Source: Tribonema minus (Eukaryota; Sar; Xanthophyceae; Tribonematales; Tribonemataceae). Taken from it: a stretch of 64,000 nucleotides of DNA. Position 1 is the stretch's first letter. Each line of letters opens with the position of its first letter. The position numbers were made by a program, and so were the translations under genes. This document shows, piece by piece, positions 35,738-44,875 of this stretch. The DNA lies in contig JAFCMP010000003.1 in NCBI GenBank assembly GCA_017506865.1, forward strand, positions 310,001-374,000. Reading direction: 5' to 3'. Below the pieces are notes generated by a model, which was not told where the DNA came from, ran no database searches, and was given only the letters and a program-made list of their open reading frames with translations.

Positions 35738-36600
35738 CTGCAAAAGCAGGCAAGCTGGAGATCAGGAGGCCAGAGAGAAGGTGCGCAAGTACGCAGCTGA
35801 CCGCCAATCACAGCGCGGGGCAGTGCTAGCAGCAGCACGCGGTGCGGGTCGTATAGTGCTGGTCTGTGAGGCCCGGAATACAGATTTTCAGCTGTGCTGC
35901 AAAGTCGGAACCCCAACCCAACTTCAAGTTCAACTCTGCTTTTAAAAAACAAGAGACCTTTTTTTTGTAAACTCAGACGCCCTGCTTCTTGTCAGTGCAT
36001 AGTGCAATGAAGACTCCCGCCTTCATTCTGCGTGTGTGAACCAAATCAAGGTTGGGTCTGAGGCCAACCAAAATTCCATCCAAAAACGGTCGCCACGCAA
36101 TTTGTTACCAAAGCAAACACGCTTTGAATGGGTGCTGGGCGCCAGACCAGTGATGTTTGGCTGCCCCCACTGGCACGCACAGTAAGTGAGCACAGGTCAG
36201 AAATCGGGTTGTCAGGAGACGCGACTATGGCTGGCAACATTCGGTAACATTCGGTCCAAGACTCTACATCGCGAAAGTCGGCAATGCCTGGCCCCTTGCT
36301 GGCAGTGTGCAACAGAGAGACCAGAGGCTGAATAGCGCACATCTTGCAGGCAGACAAGGAGGCGGCAAATAACACTCAAACCCACAGTTCAACCCCCCTT
36401 CGTTCCATTATGTTTTTTGTTTTGTGAGATGGCACAAGGCCACGGGAAACATTGATTCAACAGATGCGCACACCGCGCGGTCCCCGGCCCCCATGCTGGC
36501 TTGGGTATGTAAGTAGCTACGGCTACAGTGAACCTCTCGCAACAGGCAGCACACACCAGCACGTAGAGAGCGAAGGTAGGTTACGAGCCAGTGGGATGGC
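35738..36600. other. Spacer, no gene seen
   Basis: Upstream of the Cys-rich gene and downstream of the SERF gene. It holds an AACTTCAAGTTCAAC palindrome-like motif at 35920-35935 and no convincing exon. Confidence 0.5.
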
Positions 36601-38736
36601 CTACTTGGCGGCATCGCCAGAGGCACCGGCGGCGGCCTGCTTCTTGGCAATCTTCTCTTGCAGAGCCTTGGCATCCCTGGTGAAGAAAATAGGGTAACGG
36701 CCAGCAGGAATATATGGTCAGACTGGAGCCTAAAAAGGGCGCTTGTTACAATAATGGCAATCTGACTGGCAGGAGGCTGTAAGGCTGAGACTTAGAACTG
36801 AGGTTGAGTAAAGCTGCAAGAATCACCGACACCTGGTTATCTGCCTGGACCAGAAGACATGGTTCAAACACGATGGTAAAGAGTGGACATTCCCTAACCT
36901 CAATCTAGACCTAGGGCAAGCGAGTCACCATTGCAAGGAATGTCACTGTCAAACTGTAAATGCCACGTAAGACGCAGAGTACTGCACAAGGGCTCGTCCC
37001 GGGACTCAACAATGATTACTCAGGCTGCGTGTTTGCAGTGTAGCTGTACTGGCATGCCGAGCAAATGCCGTTGTTTCTTATCATTAGCAAATGGCACATT
37101 CACATAAAGCGGGAAGGACTGTTCTCAGAGGAGAGCTTGTACTTGATAGACCTTCCAACTTCAGTGCCTAAGCATGGGCGACAGTAGGCGGAGACAACCC
37201 CTTTCGCTCTCTACCCGTATAGGTTCAGGGAACCACCACTGCACCCTTCGACGGGTCACAGGCTATGGCTCACGAGATGCGGTATACCATGTGAGTGCGG
37301 ATTGTGCTACGTGTAGCGTGCAGATGCAGGCACATGCGTTTGAGGCGCACTGAAATGTGTGCAATAAGCTGTCGCTCCTTACTTTCTTGTCCATGGAATC
37401 TCAACTACCCAACTATATCAAGTGAAAACATCAGCAAGTAAGCAGCGCGCTTGTCATTTGATGCAGTGCGACTCCAGTTCACAGCGGAGCACGCCTTCAC
37501 GTTGAACAAGAGCTTGCCACAAGCCGTATGCTTGTGAGCACATGGTTCCCGTTTGAGCAAGAGCTTGTTACAAACCACAGGCATGTAATTACAAACTTGT
37601 TAGAGCCCGTGCGTCATGCAGGGTTAGGGTTAGGTTTAGCCCTAACCCCTAGCCCTTAACCCTAACCCTAATCAGTGTGAAGCACCGCTTGCGTGTGTCA
37701 CTTGATGTGAGGAAAGCGGACTCTATGAATAACGCACATGAATCGCTGGGGGTACTGCGTACTGCAACTATCACCACCTCAAAATGAGCACCGATGGTTG
37801 CGGAAGCGTAGCATTGGTGCCAGTCGGCGTAATCCTGCCTACTGCAACGCATTGTGGGTTTGTAAAGATTAAAAGGGGTTCGGTTTAAAGTTAGTTTTCT
37901 GGGCACTGAGAGGCCCCCTGGTTGGCAGGCCACTGGTAGCGTGCGGTAGCCATGACTCAGGATGCAAACAAGGCCAGCAGTATTCACCAATGCTGGAATT
38001 TCAAACCACCGAACTGCACTTAACGTCTGAAGCTCGTTGCATTGAGCGTTCACAACGAAGTTGATAGATCAGCATATCATATAGTGTATAATGCTGGAAG
38101 CTGCTACTGAAACAACTCGCTGATGAACAACGTTGCACACGACCCTCAACGGTTGAGGTAGTCTATGCCTGAAACAGGCGCGCTGACTAGTGAGTATAAC
38201 TTTTAGACAACGAAAGCTTGTAGAAAGCCCAGCACAGGTGCGAGGCAGCTAAAATTCCCTACCCCGCCCGCCAGCTGTGCAAGAGCGCACCTGCCCCGGC
38301 CGACTTTCGGTCAAACAAAGCACAGGCGCTGGCTGTACCCGCCATGAATCAGTCGCTTATGAGCCAAAAGAAGCTTTTTATGCCGATAAAGCAACACTGA
38401 TCGGCGGACAGCTCGATGGCGGCTCGCTGTTGCTGGATGTTTACACACAGCGCACCCGGCAACACACAGAAAACTGCGACACAGCCAGGGAATGAAAGCG
38501 GGCGCTTTCGCGGGATGCACCACGTCTTCATTGTTCCTATGAGCCGCTTGAGGAACAAAGCACACACGATCAGGGACCACAGTCCGCTATTTGGCGCTGG
38601 CGCGTGGTGTCTTTGCGGGGTCTCACCTTTCTTTGCGAGCTAGAGGGTTCCCCTCCATGCCGTCCGCCTTGGCCTTGCGCTTAGAGCGGTTCTCAGCCCT
38701 TTTCCTGTCGATCTCCCTCTGGTTACCGCGCGCCAT
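36601..38736 (-). CDS. SERF/4F5 small EDRK-rich factor
   Basis: Two short exons, 38627-38736 and 36601-36676 (stop TAG at 36601-36603), join in phase 2 to encode 61 residues. The N-terminal MARGNQREIDRKRAENRSK is the family signature (MTRGNQRE in animals). The rest is Lys/Ala/Glu-rich (GNPLARKERDAKALQEKIAKKQ), and the size is typical. SERF proteins are small, disordered, positively charged proteins that bind RNA and speed amyloid nucleation in vitro; the cellular role is not settled. The 1,950-base intron is more than ten times the coding length and carries the head-to-head telomeric tract at 37621-37673. The coding exons are too short to stand out alone; the start is fixed by the conserved MARGNQRE. 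Confidence 0.93.
37621..37673. repeat. Head-to-head telomeric repeats
   Basis: GGGTTAGGGTTAGG then TTTAG CCCTAACCCC.. and AACCCTAACCCTAA: G-strand units run into C-strand units, as at a telomere-telomere junction. It lies in the SERF intron. Confidence 0.85.
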
Positions 38737-40170
38737 CTGCTCCAGGGCGAGCAAAGCAGGCAAATGCCTGTCAAAAAAATGGCAACAACCGCAACACACC
38801 GACGTTGTCCTTCGCACACACCTTTCACCGCAGCACCGACGGCCTCAGGGTGATTTATTGCTTGGGCGCTGTTACTCCGGTCAGCAGGTGTGCCTCTCGT
38901 GGCTTCTCCTTGTGAGTGTCAAGAAAAGCTTTCAGTTTTGCATCGCCCAATCTTGGTGGCGCGAGTCTGAGTCACACTCCTTGCTTACTTGCTCATTGGA
39001 GCACTCACTGATGGCATGTATGCTCCTGTAGCATCAGGCGAACTCATCAGCAGTGGTTGATCTGTATGTTACTGGCACATAATCACCTTGTGTGCTTCCA
39101 CATCTCAGACACACACTGCTTGTGTGGCCCCTTTGTCCTCACCAAGAAGGTGAGTTTGACTGCAGCATCGCCATGTGGTGGAGAGATGTCAAGATGTGAT
39201 ATGAGCATTACACTTCCACTGCGGCAAGATGTCATCGATGAGACGGACAACACCACACGACAGTACACTTCTGTTGAACGGTTTTTACTGTTTTTACTTG
39301 AACAGGGTCAAGCGCCAAACTGTCGCTAACTGTACAGACATGAGCCACATCACTAATTGCATCAATCGACGGCCAGCAGTTGGCGTAAACTATGCACTGA
39401 AGAGCACTGAGCAAAAGTCGCCAGCAGTATGGATCAGGACGGTGCCGCAATGACTGTACAGCAAGCAGTCAACTTGAAATGATGGCTTGTGATGTGTATG
39501 TAGGACTTGTCAACGAGCACGCGGTCAATGCACCATGCAGGTTCGCAGATCTTCAAAGATGTACATAGCGGCGGCGGCGTTTGAGTGGTTGTCGTTGCGA
39601 CACTTTCAGACTGTCATACGACATGTAGATTCCTTACAGCTAGATGCCAATCATCTGGGCTTTTTCGCGCCCTGAGCGAGAATTAATAAAAAAGTACATA
39701 GCTACAGTCGATCTGCAACTGAGGGTTGCAGGCATGCACAGATAAGCACCATGCAAGTGACGCGGCGCGGCAGCTCCACCAGATGCAGCAGCACACACAG
39801 ATGCGACAACGGTTCCGCTGTTGCATGTGGCGCATGGAGCGCACCGAGTCTACTTGCTCCCATCCCGCATATCTTGTGTGCGGTGCTTGTGTAGAAGTCC
39901 AGATGCAACAGCATGCGACTACAAAAGCTCTGCGTACGGCGAGGCAGTGCTACCATGATGATATGCACAACGACCTTGATCCAAGCATGCAACATGTCCC
40001 AAATACGCACGGTGCAGAGCAAACGCCAAGAGTTGCTGAGCCATTCAGATGATGAAGCAATCTCATTGTCATTGTGCCTGTGGCAGTGAGCCGACGCCAC
40101 AGATCAAGATTGCTGCATTGTGACAGCGCACTGCCTCCGTAGCAGACACAAAAACTGCGCGCGTACCTAT
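38737..40170. other. Spacer with one copy of the dispersed repeat
   Basis: No gene seen. Contains the 131-bp repeat (copy 2) and otherwise unremarkable AT-richer sequence between the SERF start and the bL21m stop. Confidence 0.5.
39568..39699 (+). repeat. 131-bp dispersed structured repeat, copy 2
   Basis: Same sequence as 10496-10626 with one more A in the tail. This copy is flanked by the direct repeat GTACATAGC (39561-39569 and 39694-39702), which looks like a target-site duplication around a body ending in A6. Confidence 0.85.
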
Positions 40171-40743
40171 TCATGCTGCGTCCAGGTCCTTGTGCTCAAT
40201 CTCCATGACCCTGAGCACTGTCACGTCTCGCCTGAAACCGCGCGTCCGCCGGCTGCTCTTGCGCCTGCGCATCTTGAATATGACCACTTTCTGGTCCTTG
40301 GTGTGCTCCTCTACCAGCATCTGCACCCTGGCGCCTGGTACCGTGGGCCGCCCCACCCACGTTCTCTCCTCAGTCCCCAGCAGCAAGACATCCTTTACGT
40401 CTATCAGCTCCCCTATGTCTGGGCCTTTGACCTTCTCTGCGGCGATGACATCGTCAACGGTGACCTTGTACTGGGTCCCTCCTAGCTTGATGACTGCAAA
40501 TCTGCCTGCGCAGCCTCTAGGAATGATGGGAGGTTTTGGGGCGCCAGCGGGACGTGCGTGCGTAACCATAGTCACAAGCGGCTGCTGTTGCTTCGGCTGC
40601 TGTGCCTTGACATGTTGTGAAGCGCCTGCTGGTAGTACTGCTTTAGCCGCCGCCGCTGGTGCGCTGCTCATGGCTCGCCATGCCTCCGCCAGAGGACGCT
40701 TAGGAGCCGCACCTAATCGCCGTGCAAGTGCTGCTGTGAACAT
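40171..40743 (-). CDS. mrpl21: Mitochondrial large-subunit ribosomal protein bL21m
   Basis: Single-exon gene of 190 residues. The C-terminal half is a full bL21 domain: FAVIKLGGTQYKVTVDDVI, then VLLLGTEERTWVGRPTVPGARV, KVVIFKMRRRKSSRRTRGFRRD and the RVMEIEH end, with the KMRRRK-RR-GFR rRNA-binding signature intact. The N terminus MFTAALARRLGAAPKRPLAEAWRAMSSAP is Arg/Ala/Ser-rich and free of acids until E21, like a mitochondrial presequence. This is why the ATG at 40743 is preferred over an open stretch extending further upstream. bL21 binds domain structures of 23S rRNA in the large subunit. A plastid location is less likely, because no signal peptide of the ThiD-ThiE type is present. Confidence 0.9.
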   Translation of the reverse strand: MFTAALARRLGAAPKRPLAEAWRAMSSAPAAAAKAVLPAGASQHVKAQQPKQQQPLVTMVTHARPAGAPKPPIIPRGCAGRFAVIKLGGTQYKVTVDDVIAAEKVKGPDIGELIDVKDVLLLGTEERTWVGRPTVPGARVQMLVEEHTKDQKVVIFKMRRRKSSRRTRGFRRDVTVLRVMEIEHKDLDAA

Positions 40744-40874
40744 GACAGTAGCGCGCTCGTTTGTCTGGTGCTGACTGCAGAGGGGAGCCCAAAAACCTCT
40801 TCTTCGGCTCCAGCGAAAACTTGAAGTGCAAGGAAGTTTGATGTGAAGTTTGTCCTCGTGATCCACTTCGGTAG
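40744..40874. promoter_or_regulatory. Bidirectional promoter spacer (bL21m / ThiD-ThiE)
   Basis: 131 bases between two divergent ATGs, the tightest spacer in the window. It includes an ACTTGAAGTGCAAGG motif and no clear TATA box. Confidence 0.55.
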
Positions 40875-43225
40875 ATGCATGGCATCAGCGCCTGTACGGC
40901 GCCAGCATTGCTGCTGTGGGCCTTGCTGACATTATGCAAAGCCGCTACTGCTAACGCATTCTCCACGATCCGGCCACGACCCATGCCAACTTCAACTCCA
41001 TCTGGAGCAGATCCTGAGCCAGCAATGTCTGCGCCGCCGGCGATAGCATGGACCATCGCAGGCAGCGACAGTGGAGGCGGTGCAGGCATACAGGCAGATC
41101 TGCTGGCGATGCATAACCTGGGCGCTCACGGCTGCAGCGTCATCACCGCGATGACCGCCCAGAACAGCAAGGGTGTCACCAAGGTTGAATACGCCAGCTG
41201 CGAGATGATCAAGGCATCTCTGGAGGCACTGGCGTGCGACCTGCCCGCAGGGGCCATAAAGCTGGGGATGCTGGGCACCGAGGAGGTGATGGCCGAGGTG
41301 GCCAGCTTCCTGGGCACGTACGAGGGCCCGGTGGTGTGCGATCCAGTCATGATCAGCACCAGCGGCAGCAGCCTGATGGACCCCGCTGCCAAGGCAAAGC
41401 TCACGGCAGCCATCTTCCCGCGCAGCACCATCATCACGCCCAACAAGCTGGAAGCGGAGGCGCTGCTGGGCCGCGAGCTGCGCAGCGCGCGCGACGTCGA
41501 GCGCGCGGCGCGCGACCTCCTGAGCACTGGCGTGCGCAGCGTCCTCATCAAGGGCGGCCACCATGACGAATCTGGCGCGCTCGCGCAGGACTTCTGGACG
41601 GACGGAGAGCGCGCGCTCTGGCTGTCGTCGCCGCGCGCGCGCCACGCCGACACGCACGGCACGGGCTGCACGCTGAGCGCGGCCATCGCGGCGTGCCTCG
41701 CGCAGGGCTACGACGCGTGCGACGCCGTCACCATTGGCAAGGCCTACGTAACCGCCGGCATCGGCGCGGCGCGGCGCCTCGGCGCAGGCCCGGGGCCCGT
41801 CGCGCACACGGGCTGGCCCGCGCAACACGCCGCCATGCCCTGGCTCACCGAAACTGCCGAGCAAGGCCACGACCGGCCGGAACTGCCGCCGTGCCACCGC
41901 GACTGGGGGCTGTACCCCGTGGTAGACTCCGCGGAGTGGGTGGGGCGGCTCGTGGGGATGGGGGTGAGGGATGTGCAGCTGCGCGTGAAGGGGATGTCGG
42001 GGGGGGCGCTGGAGGGGGAGATCGCGCGCGCGCAGGAGCTGAGCGCCGCTGCGGGAGCGCGCCTGTGGGTGAACGACTTCTGGCGCGAGGCCGTGGCGTG
42101 CGGCGCGTACGGCGTGCACATGGGGCAGGAGGACCTGCAGGTGAGCGGCGATGCGTTGGTCGCTGAGCACTGGCGTCGGACATGAAACAGACATGGTGTA
42201 CATAGCAGGGGGATGGAGAGTGTTGGCTCGGGACTGTACCTGTATGATTGCGCTGTTGAAGTGTGGGGCATGACCTGCACACACACACGCACACGCACAC
42301 CTGCTGCTGAATTTGACTTGAGACTCGAGTTGATGTTGGTGCGTGTTGAAGCCACTGTCAGCACACAACAGCATCAATGATGCTGGCAAAGCGTGCACTG
42401 CTGACTTGCACTGCGTATACCACGAATCTCCCATTTGTGCAGCGAAACCGCTGAGAACAGAGCCCTCGGATGTCAGCAGTGGCAACAGCAAGCATACGGC
42501 CATGACTTCAAAGTGCTGCAACCACTTGGAGCAAGCAATGCACATGATGATTGCCGATGTGCTCGCACTTGCAGGCTCATCGTTCAATGACACCCGCGCA
42601 CTGTGATGCGGCGCGTGCCTGTAGTCTACGCTGCTTGAACGCCACCTTTGACACAGCATGCTCAACATCTCGCACCTGCTCACAAGCAGCAAGGCGCCAC
42701 ACCTGCATCATTCATTCATTGCTCGCAACGGCAGGCCGACTCAATTCAGGCATGAAAGATCCCATGACCCAATGCATGAATGAAAAGCTCCCCGCGCATT
42801 TGAAACCCTCCAACACTCCACACCTTCACCTCCGCCCTCCTTCAAACTGCCAGGAACAAGGGCCCTTCGAAGTCGGTTTCGCGCTCGCCGCAGCGGGCAC
42901 GCGCCTCGGCATCAGCACGCACAGCTACGCAGAACTCGCGCGCGCCCTAGCCGTGCGCCCCTCCTACATATCGCTCGGGCCCGTATTCGCGACAGCGTCG
43001 AAAGACGTCCAATTTGCGCCGCGCGGCGCGGAGGAGGTGCGCCGGTGGCGGAACCTCATTCCGCCGCACGTGCCGCTTATCGCCATCGGCGGAATCACGC
43101 TGGAGCGCGCGCCGGGGGTTTTGGCGGCGGGGGCGGAGGGGATTGCGGTGATAGCGGCGGTTACGAAGGCGCCGGATGTGGCGAGCGCTGTGGCAGAGTG
43201 GGCAGCGCTCTGGGCAAAGCAATGA
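40875..43225 (+). CDS. Plastid-directed bifunctional HMP-P kinase / thiamin-phosphate synthase
   Basis: Exons 40875-42140 and 42854-43225 (phase 0) encode 545 residues. Residues of about 52-330 are ThiD, which phosphorylates hydroxymethylpyrimidine (phosphate): AIAWTIAGSDSGGGAGIQADL, then VCDPVMISTSG, ITPNKLEAEAL, VLIKGGHH and the anion-hole motif HGTGCTLSAAIA. Residues of about 345-545 are ThiE, which joins HMP-PP to the thiazole phosphate: LYPVVDS, VQLRVKG, WVNDFWREAVACGAYGVHMGQEDL, LGISTHSYAEL, YISLGPVFATASK and IAIGGI. The same order is found in plant TH1 and yeast THI6-related proteins. The N terminus has a hydrophobic signal peptide (LLLWALLTLCKA) then ATANAF with Phe29, the complex-plastid import mark. 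The thiazole enzyme is not in this window. The long 713-base intron splits ThiE. The ThiE metal site reads NDF instead of the usual ND(D/R). Confidence 0.93.
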
Positions 43226-44875
43226 TGGGGGGGGGGGGGGGGGGGGGAGGGGCGTCTCTGCAGCTACGGGGGGGGGGGCGCATGGCGTGCCGGCCAACCG
43301 CTTTATATCACACTGTTACAACGATGTTTTGTTTGCTAATGCGACGATGGTGTTGCGTTGTGAGCTTTGAGGATCTGAATGCCGTTGCGGGTGTCTCCAC
43401 TTGTTGTGATGCCTCGTACTGCTTCAAGTACGGAACACAGCAGAGAGCCCGGCCGAAGCTTGGGCTATGATTTGCACACAAGAAGCGTGCCTGGACGGTG
43501 GGCTGCGCTGTTCAGGATCAGGAGCTCACTCGACCGTGCCAGGAATTGCGATGGTGGGAGGCGGGGGGGCGGTAATGGCTTCACAAGCAGCATTCAGATC
43601 GCACTATCACACGTGCTTGTCATGATAATGATAATGCTACCACCGTCCTCGTCTGTGCATGAAACTCACTGCTGTGCGTTATTCATGTGCCAAGCTTGTC
43701 ATTGCGCAGCAGCGCACAGCACTGGCCCTATCTATGGTCACAACAACAGGTCCCCGGTACAATCTCTGCCGATCATGATTGAAATGGCAAAGATGTCACT
43801 AATGTGTCCGCGTATGCATTTTAGTTGTCAACAACACGTATGCGCTTTTCGCTCAGGTAACACGTGCTGTTTGACAGAACCGCCAGGGTACTGCTCATCT
43901 TCTACAGTGAAGCTTCATCACTTTTCCACATGCATCTCATGTGCATGAGATCTGACGCTTGCACGACACAACCTCAGGAAGTGCTAAAGAGCGCCCAAAG
44001 CGTCGCTTGACGCGCAAAGAAGCCCATGTTGATCAACACAACGGCATTTGTGTCTCAACATTGTGAACGCATCATGGTCTAAAGTGGCAACCTCAGCGCA
44101 AGCTGAATACTCATCAAATGTTTACCTGTCAAACACATTTTGTCAAGTGGTTCTTCTGCAATGACGGGCGTGCATCGCCTTGCCAGAGAATGGGCTAGGA
44201 CAGTGCGGCGGCACTGCTGCAGCAACTACTTGATGCGCTGATAGTTCGACAGCGGCAGCCGCGTGTGGCCGGCCATTTTGCTGCTGTGGCCTCTGAGCTC
44301 CGCCGCAGGAGGCACGGACAAGCATATGTAAGCATCTTGGTAGTAAATGATTGAACATACGTCTTGGCAGTAAAAACTTGAACACATGTACTTCATCATC
44401 ATGCGTTGCATGACGTGCTGTAACGCACCTCCAAATGGCTGCGGCATACAAGAGGGTTGGGGCAAACATGCAGTCGCAGATGAAAGTGACAAGGAGACAC
44501 ACCAGGATGTACAGTTTCCCGTGCATGCCTGCTAGCAAGTGACGGCGCACCGTGAGCGACATGCAGCATTCAATTCCGGAGCATGTCCATTTACCGCTGA
44601 CACCTTGCAAACTCTCGGGCGCGGAACGCTGTGATCACGCCCTCATGGCTAGCGCACGCAGGCAGTGCGACGCACGATGTACACCTCCACGAGCAGCGGT
44701 GCGCAGGCCGATACCGCGTATGTATGTATACACCCATCCAATCCCAGCGAGGGGCCGCGGCCCCACGCCCAAAACACGCACACACACTGCCAACGCAATA
44801 AAGAGGGCCGCGCGGCGACGAACATCAACTTCAACTTCAAGTTGGCGCGGGGGACGTGCCCGCTCCCTACAACAG
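43226..44875. other. Spacer, no gene seen
   Basis: Starts with a G-rich stretch immediately after the ThiE stop (43226-43250 and 43267-43278). Between convergent genes; no convincing coding exon. Confidence 0.5.

Noticed and set aside
40744..40866. N-terminal extension of bL21m
   Set aside because: The extra residues lack presequence character and would consume the shared promoter spacer; ATG 40743 starts a good mitochondrial presequence.
40992..42692. 566-codon open frame on the minus strand over ThiD-ThiE
   Set aside because: Shadow of the ThiD/ThiE coding strand; the peptide is Arg/His/Ala-rich without motifs.
44143..44610. Minus-strand open frame with hydrophobic stretch
   Set aside because: No splice link to the kinase gene, no conserved motif, and codon use like the surrounding spacer.
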